A DNA stretch of 64,000 nucleotides from the NCBI GenBank assembly GCA_015680905.1, contig CM027380.1:32852001-32916000 (forward strand), in the 5' to 3' direction. Below the pieces are notes generated by a model, which saw only the letters and a program-made list of their open reading frames with translations, was not told the DNA's origin and ran no database searches. Each line of letters opens with the position of its first letter. Within the stretch, counting starts at the first letter, position 1. The position numbers were made by a program, and so were the translations under genes. The stretch comes from Coptis chinensis. Taxonomy: Eukaryota > Streptophyta > Magnoliopsida > Ranunculales > Ranunculaceae. Shown here piece after piece: positions 35,223 through 46,688 of this stretch.

Positions 35223-36356
35223 TCACTTGTCAACTTCCACCATAGCAGACCCAGAAGTTACTGTAGGATTTGAACATAACGAGTGCAAGATATTACTTCC
35301 AGCATAGCATTTAGGTGAACTGAACTCTTTGCACTGCCTTGCTGATACAGCCTCCTGTGACAATTCACCTTCAATGGAGGGTTCCAAAGTTAACAAGGAA
35401 CTATCTGTAGTATTGGATTTACCCTTAGGCTCTTTCACGGATTTAAGTCCTCCAGATTTTGGTTTGTCTTTGGAACATTCACGATCTCTGACAGTGCATA
35501 AACTCAACGACAACTTTTTTTGCTTAATTCTTCCTCTTTTTCTGGCAGTTGATATACTGTCCTCTAAGACTTGTTCCGTTGAGTGATTATTAGCTTCTGC
35601 CTCCACATTAGCATATAAAGAATCCTTCTCTAAACAGTCAGTTTTAGTACCCTTTGAAGCTTTTTCATCCAGTTCAGTCCTGTTTTCACCCCTGCCCTTC
35701 TTGCCTGCATTACCATTTCTATCACATGAAGAAGCCACCTTTCCTTCCAATGGAACTTCTCCATTAGAAGCCACAGTGCTATCAAAAATAAGCCGCTTCC
35801 TACGTTTCCTATGACTGCGAACCTTTGAATCAGGACTTGTACCAACTTTTGAAATTCTAGGGGAGCTATTCATAACACGGTGCAATCTACGTGCCAATTC
35901 TTCGTCCGTTTCACTTTTCTCAACCCGTTTGCGCTTTTTGTACAACACCTCAACAGGGACATGTTTCTTTGTTTTGTTTTTCCCCAAACTTCTCTGCTTT
36001 CGAGATTTCTTTCCAGAATAAGCAGCAACTAATTCCAAAGCACTCTTGGCAGCAGCCACAGCCTTGGCAGCAACTGCTGCCTTTTCTTCTGCTGCAACCC
36101 TAGCTGCAGCTGCAACTTTAACTGCATCTAGAGCTGCTGATCTAGAAGCTTCCACAATCTCCTCTGTCAATAGGTTTGAGCCATTACAATTACTGCTCAT
36201 TAACTCACGAAGTCGGATACCAATTTCACTCGAAACTGAAGAAAGTGGTGATGCAGAAGGCGAAGGAGAATCGCCATTCTGCTTTTTCAAACCAGCAAGA
36301 AGCCGTTTTCTAGGAGGTAAACGAGCATCAGCATCCAAATTATTAACCTCCTCCAT
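35223..36356 (-). CDS. Lys/Ala-rich nuclear-type plant protein, 377 aa, function unknown
   Basis: This is the one reasonably intact host gene here. I start it at 36,356 (MEEVNNLDADARLPPRKRLL), not at the upstream Met at 36,398, because the extra residues read through a good intron acceptor (GGTTTTTAG, ending about 36,374). Visible parts: a basic N-terminal motif PPRKRLLAGLKK (residues 14-25), a Ser/Pro-rich stretch, an Ala-rich helix (about 70-112, repeated AAVAAKAVAAAKSA) and clusters of nuclear-localisation type (GKKSRKQRSLGKNKTKK near 115-131, KKRKR at 140-144, RKRRKR at 183-188). The C-terminal half is Ser/Lys/Glu-rich. The order looks like a conserved uncharacterised plant protein family, but I cannot name it. 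The stop is followed at once by G|GTAAGA, so a 3' UTR intron or alternative C-terminus is likely. Confidence 0.8.
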   Translation of the reverse strand: MEEVNNLDADARLPPRKRLLAGLKKQNGDSPSPSASPLSSVSSEIGIRLRELMSSNCNGSNLLTEEIVEASRSAALDAVKVAAAARVAAEEKAAVAAKAVAAAKSALELVAAYSGKKSRKQRSLGKNKTKKHVPVEVLYKKRKRVEKSETDEELARRLHRVMNSSPRISKVGTSPDSKVRSHRKRRKRLIFDSTVASNGEVPLEGKVASSCDRNGNAGKKGRGENRTELDEKASKGTKTDCLEKDSLYANVEAEANNHSTEQVLEDSISTARKRGRIKQKKLSLSLCTVRDRECSKDKPKSGGLKSVKEPKGKSNTTDSSLLTLEPSIEGELSQEAVSARQCKEFSSPKCYAGSNILHSLCSNPTVTSGSAMVEVDK

Positions 36357-36920
36357 TTCAAACCCTAACGACACTAAAAACCAATCAAAAACTTGCAATC
36401 CAAATCATAAATCCACTCCTCTTTTATACCAATTCACAAATCCAAACTCCAAATTCTCAAAATCTACACCACACAGAAAAAAAAAAAAACAAAATTTCAC
36501 AAAACAACAACAACTAAAAACCAAAATCCAATCTTTCAAAACCCTAAACCAACAAATCCATCATTCCAATTCAAAAACCACGTAATTCAAACACAACAAC
36601 ATTGAAAAACAACAAAATAAACTCAATTTCAATTACCCAATCTCAAATTTTAACATTTCCAATAGACTACATCGTTAATTACACAAACCCAACAAAATTC
36701 CCAGTTCAATTGTCATAAAAACTCATAAATCTGATTGATCCAGCTGAAAAAACTCAACTTTATTAGTGTAATACAGATTGAAAAAGGAATTGAAATTACC
36801 TGACCTATTTAATTGAAATTGAGATCGAATTAGGTCGAGCTCAAAATTAGGGTTTTGAAAGAGAGAAGAAGAAAAAAGAGGATTGGTTTGTTTTTGGTTT
36901 GTTTTGAACACCGGTTGGAA
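36357..36920 (-). other. 5' UTR with intron of the 35.2 kb gene
   Basis: On the minus strand a donor GGTCAG|GTAATTTC at 36,800/36,799 and an acceptor GGTTTTTAG ending at about 36,374 bound an AT-rich intron of about 426 bp, 18 bases before the start codon. A leader with AGAGAGAAGAAGAAAAAAGA lies at about 36,856-36,876. No clear TATA box is seen. Confidence 0.6.
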
Positions 36921-36988
36921 ATGAGAAAATGAGTTTGTGTGCGTAATGTGTGTTGTTGTTAACTTGTTATTACGTTACTTGTTTTCAC

Positions 36989-37026
36989 TTTTATTTTTAT
37001 TTTTATTTTTATTTTTATTTTTATTT
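36989..37026. repeat. (TTTTTA)n microsatellite
   Basis: About six copies of TTTTTA or near variants lie just upstream of the gene's transcribed region. Confidence 0.85.
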
Positions 37027-37528
37027 ATTATGTCATAAAAATTAGAGAATTTGATTGGTTCTGATTCTGAACAATAACTAACACACGCAGTGATGCGAAT
37101 CTTTACTATAGTCAGTAAGTATTGGGGTAAAAACCACAGAAGACGAGTGAGTGATGACAGTACATCTAGAGGGGCATATGGAAGTCATAATCTTTCGCAA
37201 CCAAACTATATGTCTATATCAAAACGTGAAGCACGAACAAAATGAATAAAATGAGAGACATTTCACAATGGGCAGATTCAGGATTTTCAATCAAGCTGGG
37301 ATGCCAGTACTGTTTTTAAGGAGCCAGCTATTGCCAAGGCCTAAAACATAATGTGAGCAAATTACCCTCAAAGGCTACCTTAGCACCACTGTCTCCTTCC
37401 TCAAATAAACCTCTTACTTGTTCCTCTTGCATGCCATCACTGTCCAAAAATACGAGATATGGATGCGGAGTGCCACGTGTTAATCATGATGGCAAAGTCC
37501 AAAGTTTCAAGTTACATACCGTTGTAAG
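37027..37528. other. Upstream flank of the host gene
   Basis: Nothing recognised. Short ORFs carry no known motif. Confidence 0.35.
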
Positions 37529-38398
37529 TAGGAGTGTAAAAAAAAACCGTTGACCCATCATCCGGTAGGGTACCCGGTCTTCACCCGCCATCCAAACCCG
37601 CACCGACCCAAAAACAGATCTGCCCCGCCACCGTTTTTATGCAGTCGGGCTATGGGTGTAGGTTCTATACTCAAACCCGACCCGTCAAACCGCCCGACCT
37701 GCACCGTGTCAAAAGCCGTTGACCCAATCCCATTGACCCGTATAATTTCAAAACTCTAACTCTAATATTTTTGTATTTTGTTTATATTTTCTTTTAACTT
37801 TTGTAGAAATTTGGGAGATATGAACACAAACTTATGAGTTCAACATCAATTTCAAATATTCAAATTTGAACATTGGGCAAATATCAAAAGTTCAAATTCA
37901 ACTTTCGAATTTTGGAGAAGATGAATCATTCATCCTTGTATTAATTTCGAATTATTTTAGTTTATATTTTATTGTTTTATACCATAGATCCTCGCTCTCA
38001 TTTTCATTTTATCATGCTATGGAAAATAATCAATTTACAAATAAATCATGATAAAGAAGTTTCAAATTTGCAGATATGGTTTTGGATCCAAGTTCAAGTT
38101 TTTTTTATTTTTGTTTATTTTTTTCTCTATATTATGAATTGGAAATATATTACTTGCAGAATTAGAAAGTTTTTTTTAGGTGAAATTGGGATAAAATGAT
38201 AATTTCCATCCGACCCGAATGACCCGCCCAAAACCCGCCCCATAAGCTGACCCAACAGGGCGGGTGATAGTACTAAGACATGACACTTCAACCCGCCCCG
38301 TCGGAGACCACTGGATTTGTATCCCCTAGACCCGCCCCGCCCCACCCCATTACTATTTGACCCGTGGTTGATCCGACCCTCCCCGTATTACACCCCTA
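37529..38398. mobile_element. hAT-type non-autonomous element, 870 bp
   Basis: The left end TAGGAGTGTAA and the right end TTACACCCCTA are inverted repeats. The element is flanked by identical 8 bp duplications GTTGTAAG (37,521-37,528 and 38,399-38,406), a hAT signature. Inside each end is a C-rich stretch with many GACCCG/CCCGCC words; the middle is AT-rich. No transposase is encoded. It is related in style to the 405 bp element at 15,910 (TAGGG ends, GGTTCGG/GACCCG sub-terminal words) but not the same family. Confidence 0.85.
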
Positions 38399-38406
38399 GT
38401 TGTAAG

Positions 38407-39618
38407 TAAAGCACAGGTAGAAGTTTAATGAACATCAAGAGCTTCATTATATTCTGATTGTCTGATTATCTAATGGTAGATTATGATTAACTGGCATTAT
38501 TATTTTGAACATGGCCCATCCAAGAAGTGTTTCATGAATTATGGTCGGTGATTGGCTAAAGTTATAATCATGCAAGACCTGTCCTCTTTTAGGAAACACT
38601 TATCCCAACCAACTTACTAACCCATGAGCTATACTACCATTAGCCAAAAACAACCTGATAAAGTACCCAAAACTGTGGTTTAAGTCATTTAACAATATTT
38701 TATATAGGCCAATTATGTAATTAATAATGTTGAATAATAATTGTTTTTATGTTTTACAGGTTTCCGCATTTAAATGGTAAAATTTCAACAAAACCAATAT
38801 TTTAGTATAGAAATGTGTTGCTTGGAGATGAAGCTCTCTCACTTGGTCCAAAAGAAGCCTAATAAAAGTTAGAAGTCAAAGAGAAGCCCACAAGCCCATT
38901 AGGGTTTTGGCCCAAAAAGGATTCTTTAACTCTACACATATATGAGTGTAGAGATTCTCCACTAACATTATAATGCATCTCTTATGTTTTAGTTTCTAGG
39001 GCTAGCCTCCATGGCTAGCAGCAAACATTAATGAAATTATAAATTTTCTCTTTTACTTTTATTATTCTTTTTAGTTTATCTCATGTTAATATTCCAATGA
39101 ACACAGGCTAAATCACTCCATTGGTGGAGTGATGATGAAACCTAAGTGAGGAAAGTTTGTTGTTTTATCATATTCTTCATTCAAAAAGGTTTAACAATTT
39201 TAACTTTAAGTGTTGTTATAGAGATATAAAACACTAGAATTAAGCTAGGAGTTAGTATATATGCTTAATTGGAGATGATTAACTGTAGTTTATTTCTCCT
39301 GCTAGTTAGACTTATCATAGAGATATGTAAGACTAACTAGAGATCAATTAAAATCAATGAAAACTTGAATTTAACACAAACCCAAATCACTAGGTGGATT
39401 ATCACTCCCCATTCTTTTCTCATTTACTTTTTAGTTTTGGTTCAATAGTATAAGTTAGTATAGAAAAACCATCAAAACAATATCTTCTCTTCTCCCCCTC
39501 AATTTCTTCTTTCTTCCCCAAATTCTCTTCTCTCCTCTTGTTTTGATAAAACTTTCAACTTGTTTTAAAGTGACGACAGCCCAAACCTACTAAACACATC
39601 AATTACAACATTCTCCTC
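38407..39618. other. Unassigned AT-rich region
   Basis: No gene is supported. The stretch at about 38,820-39,130, with GGGCTAGCCTCCATGGCTAG and TCACTCCATTGGTGGAGTGA, has an LTR-like texture and two near-palindromes. I could not find its partner or ends. Confidence 0.35.
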
Positions 39619-39757
39619 ATTTTAAGTTGGAAGAATTAGAAGATACATTCCACATTTTAAGGTTGGAAGAATTAGAAGGTACATTCCACATTTTAAGTTG
39701 GAAGAATTAGAAGATACATTCCATATTTTAAGTTGGAAGAATTAGAAGGTACATTAC
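39619..39757. repeat. Tandem array of about 35 bp, four copies
   Basis: The unit is TTTTAAGTTGGAAGAATTAG followed by AAGATACATTCCACA. The copies differ by single bases (AAGATA/AAGGTA). It is non-coding. Confidence 0.85.
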
Positions 39758-40228
39758 TTTGAGGAATTATAAGTAAATAACACTAAATAGTCCTGCTCTG
39801 AGAGGTTCATACACTTATAAATAAGCCATCAATTTGCTGTAAAAACTACGCATTTCCCACATTACTTACAAGGTAGTAACACTATGAAACTTTATGGTTT
39901 TGATTTATCTAAAATATCGTTTTATTTCGACACGTGCTAAAATTTCACCCGCATGCATATAGAGATCTTGAACTTCATTCAATTGGATAAGGTGGTGATC
40001 GGTTCTGACTTACAAGACACCTTCCTCGCTGCACCGAGGCGGTTATACCAGCAACATATGAATCCCAGAGGAGCAAAGAATCGAGCTAGCTGAGGAATAG
40101 ATATGATAGACAAGGCAATAGGTTGGATCCCTAGAAGGTGGAGTAGGCTCAAGGCAGTGAAATGGAAAGATTCTCTCTCATTTCATCAATTTTCCACCAA
40201 AAAAAAAAAAAAAAAAAAAAAAGATGAG
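39758..40228 (+). other. Unassigned stretch ending in an A-run
   Basis: The region ends with a run of about 25 A (40,198-40,222), which immediately precedes the insertion site of a solo LTR. The body (about 39,900-40,197) may be a retroposed sequence, but no SINE promoter boxes or ORF are visible. Confidence 0.35.
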
Positions 40229-41673
40229 TGATATAAGCTTGGAGAACACTACTTAGAGTTTTGAACTCTCTAAATTAATGTAAAAGCAATCAAGATTCCT
40301 TGCTCACGATCTTCGTTTCGTAGAGTTTGAATAAGGATTGAACTAACCTAAAGCTTAGAACAACTAAAAATTAGATGTTACAATAAAGGGAAATTAAGGA
40401 GTAAGGATATAATATAAATGTTAGATTTTTCCTTCCTATACAAACATTAATAATGAAAACATTAACAATGAAAACATGCACTTAATAACGAAATGGAAAT
40501 TTGAAAGAGAAATTGGAGAGTTAATCCTCCTCATGTGAAACTATCATTAGTGTTAATTTGAAATAGGTTTTGATTCTTCCTAGACTCATAGACAAGTCCC
40601 TAACGGAAAAATAGATTTGATCCCTAGCATGCATGGCTCACTAAAAGAGCTCATACATGCTAGTAGCAAGTGAAACCAAACAATGACTTATCTCTAAGCT
40701 CATTGCTTGATTTCTAACTAAACTCTACACCAACTACCATTTTGGGGTAGGATGTAGAGTTAGTTGTTCTTCCTAAACCTACCAAACCAACAATTGGTTT
40801 ACCCTCACATGAGTTAGACTAACTCCCCAAAAGGGAAGTTAGCTCATGATCATTGGGACAAAGACTTATGAACTAATAAAAACACCAAAGAGAAAGAGAG
40901 AGAGAGAGAAGAAATATCCACAACCAAACTCACTTCTATATTTTCTAGAAGAACAAGTGTTCCTCCATTAAAACTATTACAAGCTTTTTAATAAAAACCA
41001 AAACTAACTTCTCATTTTCACTAAGGAACTAAAATAATGTCATGTGAGGAAAATAAGTCAAGGGAGTAAATGGAGTGTCCCCACATTTGTCTAATTTCTT
41101 CTCCATTTGAGAGAAATCTCATTTCCTCCCACGTGAATTATCAAACCACATTGATTCATTTTTATCTACCACATTAAAACAAAATGACACCTTGCCTTTT
41201 TTTTCACTATTAACACCTAATCTAATTTATTACATGCAAGGTGTCAACTTTGCACCAATAATTTGTTATCTTTGTCTTGACATGCTCCATGATTGATGAC
41301 TCATCCAATCTTGTGACCCAAGATAGTGGGTCCATGTGCGATCGAGTTGGCGATCCGTATTTTGGGCGCTTTTTACAACTTCCCGCTTATCGTAGAGTTC
41401 ATCATACGATTGTCCGAGCAGCTCTCTTGTCGATTCGAGTCCCGGTTCGAGAGGTAGGAGCTTTGGAAGTTTGATGCTTCTACGTGGATTTGGAAGAATT
41501 CATATATACTGGTTCCTCGTGCTTTTATTGCGAGGTTTAACCAATATTTCCATGTTTCTTGCAAATACCTGCAAAAGTATGAAAACATATTTATTTCATG
41601 ATTATTAAACACATAATGAACCAAATTTATATGTCTCAATGGGGTTTCATAATACACTTTTGGGTGCTTATCA
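40229..41673 (-). mobile_element. Solo LTR of an Athila-like element
   Basis: This LTR is 1,445 bp. On the plus strand it starts TGATATAAG and ends GGTGCTTATCA. It is flanked by the 5 bp duplication ATGAG (40,224-40,228 and 41,674-41,678) with no internal region. It aligns throughout with 7,447-8,899. It arose by recombination between the two LTRs of a former full element. Confidence 0.88.
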
Positions 41674-41718
41674 ATGAGCCAGCGATTCTATCCATCATTA
41701 TATGGAAGGGTGGCACTA

Positions 41719-44700
41719 TGATAATTCCCACAAATGCTCCGAATGTCTAAATGCTTGGGGTAGTCTATCAAGACTTGACGCCCACTTCTAGTACCCTACG
41801 CTCTTAACCAATCACTACAAACCACGTGTCCAATATCATATTAATCATATCAAAAGTCTAGTATACGATCTAGAGCTACTCCAAGAGGGATAGATCGAGC
41901 ACACGACCTAAACATATGAAGACATACTCACAGACCTATGGGTATCTACCCTAGTTCAACCATAATTAAATGCTCATTAATGGCATAAGGAACCGAACCA
42001 ATCTCAACTGACAGACAGCTCAAAGGCCAAGCTTATCAAATGACAATAATCATTAAAGGAAAGTAGAGCAAGAGTTCAATAGGTCATTACTTTGTAGCGA
42101 CTTCATACAGAAAATGAAGAGACAATCCTACAACTATAAAGGGGAAGTAGGAACTACGATTGGTTTGATTCGAGCCTGGCAAAAAGGACTCGATACGTAG
42201 GCAACTCTTCTCCAAAGGAAGAGTGCAGCCACTTTCTCATTATCACGACCTAAATTTATATGTAAAGTTTTACTCCTCTACATTAGCGCCGTCTGCCAGT
42301 TTGATTTCTTGAAGAATCAGAACTTTCCAACTTAATTATTCAAGTCCACGAAGCATGGTGGTTGTCACTTGCAACAACCAAAAAAGTCGCACAGAATGGA
42401 ACTATCGTATTTCTATGTGGAGCTTACTATCGTATTTCCATGTGGAGCTTTCATTGGGCTCATTATCTATTACCAAGATAAGTATTTTCAATTTTGTTTG
42501 CTTTACTTTGAAGTGGTCTACTAATCTGTAGCATTAACTCATGAAGAACTAGAAAACAAACCACCTACAACATAGTCAAAATTATAATAATGTTAGATAT
42601 CCTCTGTTAAGTTTATGATGGTAACTCTTAGGTTGTTACACCCTCTTATTCTGATTCACATGTTCTTTTATTATGAATTAATAAAAGATCTATTACTCTA
42701 GCAGGATAGTTACCATTAAGATTATATGGGAGTCCCCTCATATAGTCAATTATATAGATTTAATAGATAGAGTAATAACTCTTGGGCTCATATTTCAGCT
42801 GTTTCAAAGTTGCATGTGTTAAGCATAGTATTTAATTTCTTTCTGTTGATGACTCAAAGTCTGCAACCTTATCAGCTCATAAGGTGGATCTTAAGCGACC
42901 TGATCAGCTACATTTTGTACATGACGCCAAAGACAATATGAGTATAACTAATACATTTGCATTAATCGTCTGATGCATGTGCTACAATAATTCTCTTTAC
43001 TCTATAAATTCATTGTGTTATATTGATCATTGGAGATATTCCACTTATTATTGGACCAAGTTTCAATTCACAGCTTGAGTCTTAATCGACCTCACAAACC
43101 GGTCATGCTTTATTTGCTACACTTGATCGACATCATCAAAATAGACCTCACCCTGATCTGCGAACTACAACAATCAGTGAACCCCTTTTCAAAAAAATCT
43201 TATCATATGTTCATCGACAATGACATTACATTTTCCTATGCCTTTGCAGGCGCTCAATATCTTTATGCAAATTCTATTACCACGATGTTTCAATACTCAG
43301 AATGCCATAATAATATCTAGATACTAATGATCTTTTTTTTGGCACCGATCGATCTATTACAGAAGCTAACAAACGTTTCTTTAGAGCTTGACATTCCTGA
43401 AAAAGTTTAGTTAAGACATGTACATGACAAAGCCAGCCGCCAATTAGTGACTACTATTGCTTTTACATGGTGTAGCTAAACTGTTACAGGTCGATTACAA
43501 TCCAATTTGGGTGCTACATCACTTCTGAGGACCATGCATTCAATATTTAGGTAAGGTTTTTAGTGACCTATTCAACAACATGCCAAATCCCGATTCTTGA
43601 GTTTCGAATGAAATGACCAAGAGACCAGACAACTATGTCCTGTCTTGATAAATTAGCTACTATCAATGTCATCCAAGTTCAGGGAGAGACCTTTGAAGTA
43701 ATTACAACGTTCTCCACTCAAAGTTGAATTGATCGACTTAGTTTATTACCAGTCCTTTATGATTCCTTTCACAATTACGGTGACTCGACACGAGCTTAAA
43801 TGTGATACAAATCAAATCTTGGCGACTTGACAAATACCTGCAGACTAAATTTGTGATGTCTATCCAACACCAACGATATGAAATTTGTTTAAATTCAACG
43901 TTAAGATGACATGGCATCTAAATAACATAATAGGACGCATCACTCAGGCGCACATAGATAACATAACCAGTTGCCTCAACTCAATACTCTATAAGTTGAC
44001 CTTAGTGTTAAATTCTTTTTGTGCATTACACGCCATTACAGACGTACTATTTTCCACAGACCAAGACGTAACAGAGGTTGTTTCCACTACAAACTGGAGC
44101 TAGCTACAACATCTCTGAACAGGGGATAACTAAAGCCATCTAGCCATGTCCAGTCCAGATCAATACAACATACATCTCCAAAATTATTACAATTGATATT
44201 GACGTGTAATAACTAGTTGGTACTAACTCCTTGGTGCTAGCTCATTTTTTTACAGGTCAATCAAGATCCAAAACTGGGGTTAGATATAGTCACTCCAATT
44301 CAAGGCTAATAACAATAGTGACTCCCCCAAAAGGCTAGCTATCAACCATAGTGATGCCCCCAAAAGGCTAGCTATCAACCAATCAGCTTGATGCCTTGCT
44401 AAAGATTAAGTTTGATCTATGAACTGCGATGTCAGATTGCAATCAAGGATGCTCGATTGGAATCAACCATAGTGATGCCCCCAAAAGGCTAGCTATCAAC
44501 AATAACACCCCCAAAAGACGTACAAATTGACTTAACGCCTATGGAAGAGTTAAGTCCGATTCAACTAAAATTGCCACTCAAAGGCTAATTATCAATCAAA
44601 TTCAATCAAAGGTGCCCCCAAAAGGCCCACAAATCAACTTAGCGCCTATACAAGGGTAAGTTCGATTTAATTATAATTACTACTCAAAGACTAATTATCA

Positions 44701-44736
44701 ATCAAATCCAATCTACGTACTACGATCTAGGAGCAC
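41719..44736 (+). mobile_element. Tat-like element remnant (Tat-3), no coding domains seen
   Basis: An LTR-like stretch, 41,719-42,282 (TGATAATTCCCACAAATG ... CCTCTACA), is followed by a primer site TAGCGCCGTCTGCCAG at 42,284-42,299. Its end CTCCTCTACATT parallels Tat-1's CTCCTTTACATT, and the GATACGTAGGCAACT stretch parallels Tat-2's LTR. From 42,300 to 44,250 I see no gag or pol motifs; the ORF at 43,030-43,320 is unrecognised. A degenerate repeat array follows at about 44,260-44,720. The element is interrupted at 44,736 by Athila-C. It may be a large non-coding derivative or a much decayed copy. Confidence 0.6.
44260..44720 (+). repeat. Degenerate tandem array in Tat-3
   Basis: CCCCCAAAAGGCTAGCTATC recurs at about 44,305, 44,350 and 44,480, with variants CCCCCAAAAGACGTAC and CCCCCAAAAGGCCCAC. 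Longer repeats include TTAACGCCTATGGAAGAGTT, with TTAGCGCCTATACAAGGGT as a variant. Confidence 0.7.
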
Positions 44737-45880
44737 TGACGTTAGCACTTTTATGTTTTTTTTATGAAATTGGCCTTTCACAACCTACTACGTACTAAAA
44801 CTTACAATTTCCTTACTCACGTGTACTCGTCTGTATGTTTAGAGTAAGGGTTTCGTTCCAACCTTAAGACAAGAATGATATCACAATTGAAATCATATCA
44901 CCTTAGAGAACTACGTGAGAAGGATTTTTAATTAGGTATTTTGAAGATTTCTTTTTCCTAACGATTATTTACTACACAAGTTATCTAAAATTTGCAAGTT
45001 GCTTCTTAAATAAGTAGAGAGAGAAAGATAAGGAGAGGGTTAACCTACTCATGCAAAGATTAGCTATATAAGATTTTAGGGAGTAAAATCACCCCATCTC
45101 TAATCAGTCTCGGGTTCATAGACAAACCCGAAACTGATTCGAGTATCGATCCCTAGTAAGATGCACTCATCTCTAAGTCCATCTTGCTAGCATGAGGAGT
45201 TGTCGAGATATTTCATCTCTGAAATGTCTCTTCAACTCTTGGTTTCATTTCACGCCACCTGGAAAAAGATAAAAATCTGGATTCTCTAGGACCCGCACGC
45301 GCGATTGATCCCAGTGTCAATGGGTCGCGTGCACTAGCTTTTCTAAAGCTCCAGGCTCAAAAATTTGTCGGTCTCAGTCATTTTGTAACTAGGTGTCAAA
45401 GAAAACCTAAGCCTCTAAGTAGTGATTCTAGATCCCTAAAACGTGCACTGATCCTCACATGAGCATTATTAACCCTCCCCTTGGGAGGGTTTTAGCTCAT
45501 GATCCTAGGAAAGATATGTTGGATGTATGTTGAATTAAAGAAGAAGAAGAAGAATAATGCAAAAAGATGAATTTTTAAGCTAGAAAGTAAGAAATTTTAT
45601 TTAGAAAACTAAAGTGGCTACCATTAGCACTATTACACTAAACTAAAACTTACTTAGAAAAATAATAACATGCATCCAAAATGGAATGAATGGAGTCCAA
45701 AAATCAATACAAATTAGCCCATTTCAAGAGCTTTCTTTCCTTTCACCCACGTGAATCAATTCCCACCATTAATCACATTAAATTCTATCTTATCTCCTAA
45801 TCAAAACAAATTGACACATTGCATTTTTTTTACACAATTAGCACCTAAAATCTAGTCAACTTAATAAATGTCATGCAAGG
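44737..45880 (-). repeat. Athila-C 3' LTR, lower piece (split by Tat-2)
   Basis: This piece starts TGACGTTAGCACTTTTATG on the plus strand and runs to the target site CAAGG at 45,876-45,880. It parallels the lower two thirds of the LTRs at 7,447 and 40,229. The rest continues at 61,205-61,715 on the far side of Tat-2. Confidence 0.75.
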
Positions 45881-46635
45881 TGTTCCGGCCCCCACAAATG
45901 TGACCCAATAAAAGCCCGATTCAATACAAATTCACACTCAGAGCCCACGCTTAGAGCCCATACTCAGAGCTTATCTATAATAAAGCCCATGTTTAGAGCC
46001 CAAAAAGCTCACGCTCAGACCCCATGCTCAGAGCTTATCTATAATAAAGCCCATGCTCAAAGCCCAAAAAGCCCACGCTCAGAGCCCATGCTCAAAGCTT
46101 ATCTATAATAAATCCCATGCTCATGCTCATAGCCCATACTCAGAGCCCATGCTCAAAGCCTACATACCTACACGTAAAATTAATATCAATTGCCCACATG
46201 TTTTGTGAGTCAAATAACTTCCACAACTTCGTCCACAATCAAGATACACTACCATCAACTTCATATCGTGCGACAATTCTCCCATGTTTTGCGAGTCAAA
46301 CAACTTCCACAACTTTGTCCACATTCAAGATTCACTTCCATCAACTTCATATCATGTTACAGTTCTCCCGCCAGTTCTCCAACTTCGTCCCACAATTGGA
46401 ATATTGGAGAACGAGAAAGTAACTATCACCAATCCTACCTATAAAATCCAACCTTCGTCATTCTCTAGAACTATGCAATCGAGACTTGATCCCAAGCAAT
46501 ATCTTTGGGTATGTAGGCAACTTCAAAATCGAAGTCCAATCTCCACTCTCCCCAACAACCATCTCCTTCGCAATCTCCTCCGAAAAAGATCACTTCCAAC
46601 CTAACTGGTGTGCTTAGGCAAATCTTATCGAAACA
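45881..46635 (+). repeat. Tat-2 5' LTR with internal sub-repeats
   Basis: It begins TGTTCCGGCCCCCACAAATG and ends CTTATCGAAACA. Sub-repeats at about 45,930-46,160 (ACGCTCAGAGCCCATGCTC, then AGAGCTTATCTATAATAAAG) differ in number between the two LTRs and explain part of the length difference. CTATAAAATCC at 46,439-46,449 is a TATA-box candidate, conserved at 61,008-61,018. Confidence 0.9.
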
Positions 46636-46639
46636 TATT

Positions 46640-46655
46640 TGGCGATGTCTGTGCT
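46640..46655 (+). other. Tat-2 primer binding site
   Basis: TGGCGATGTCTGTGCT starts five bases after the LTR. It resembles the Tat-type TGGCGCCGTCTGTGG. Confidence 0.6.
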
Positions 46656-46688
46656 CCTACCCTCAACCACAAAACAAAAGTTACGTCA

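Noticed and set aside
36046-36585. Plus-strand ORF of 179 residues, Ala-rich
   Set aside because: It is antisense to the Ala-rich helix and 5' UTR intron of the host gene; the coding strand has the better composition and splice signals.
38820-39480. Possible additional LTR
   Set aside because: LTR-like texture and small palindromes, but no TG...CA ends, target duplication, primer site or partner copy could be found.
41373-41657. Minus-strand ORF of 94 residues
   Set aside because: It lies wholly inside the solo Athila-like LTR and repeats the peptide at 8,782-8,900.
44260-44720. CRISPR-like spaced repeats
   Set aside because: Plant nuclear DNA; units are degenerate and the spacing is irregular. 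It fits a Tat 3' array.
46117-46604. Several plus-strand ORFs before gag of Tat-2
   Set aside because: They lie inside the 5' LTR and have counterparts in the 3' LTR.
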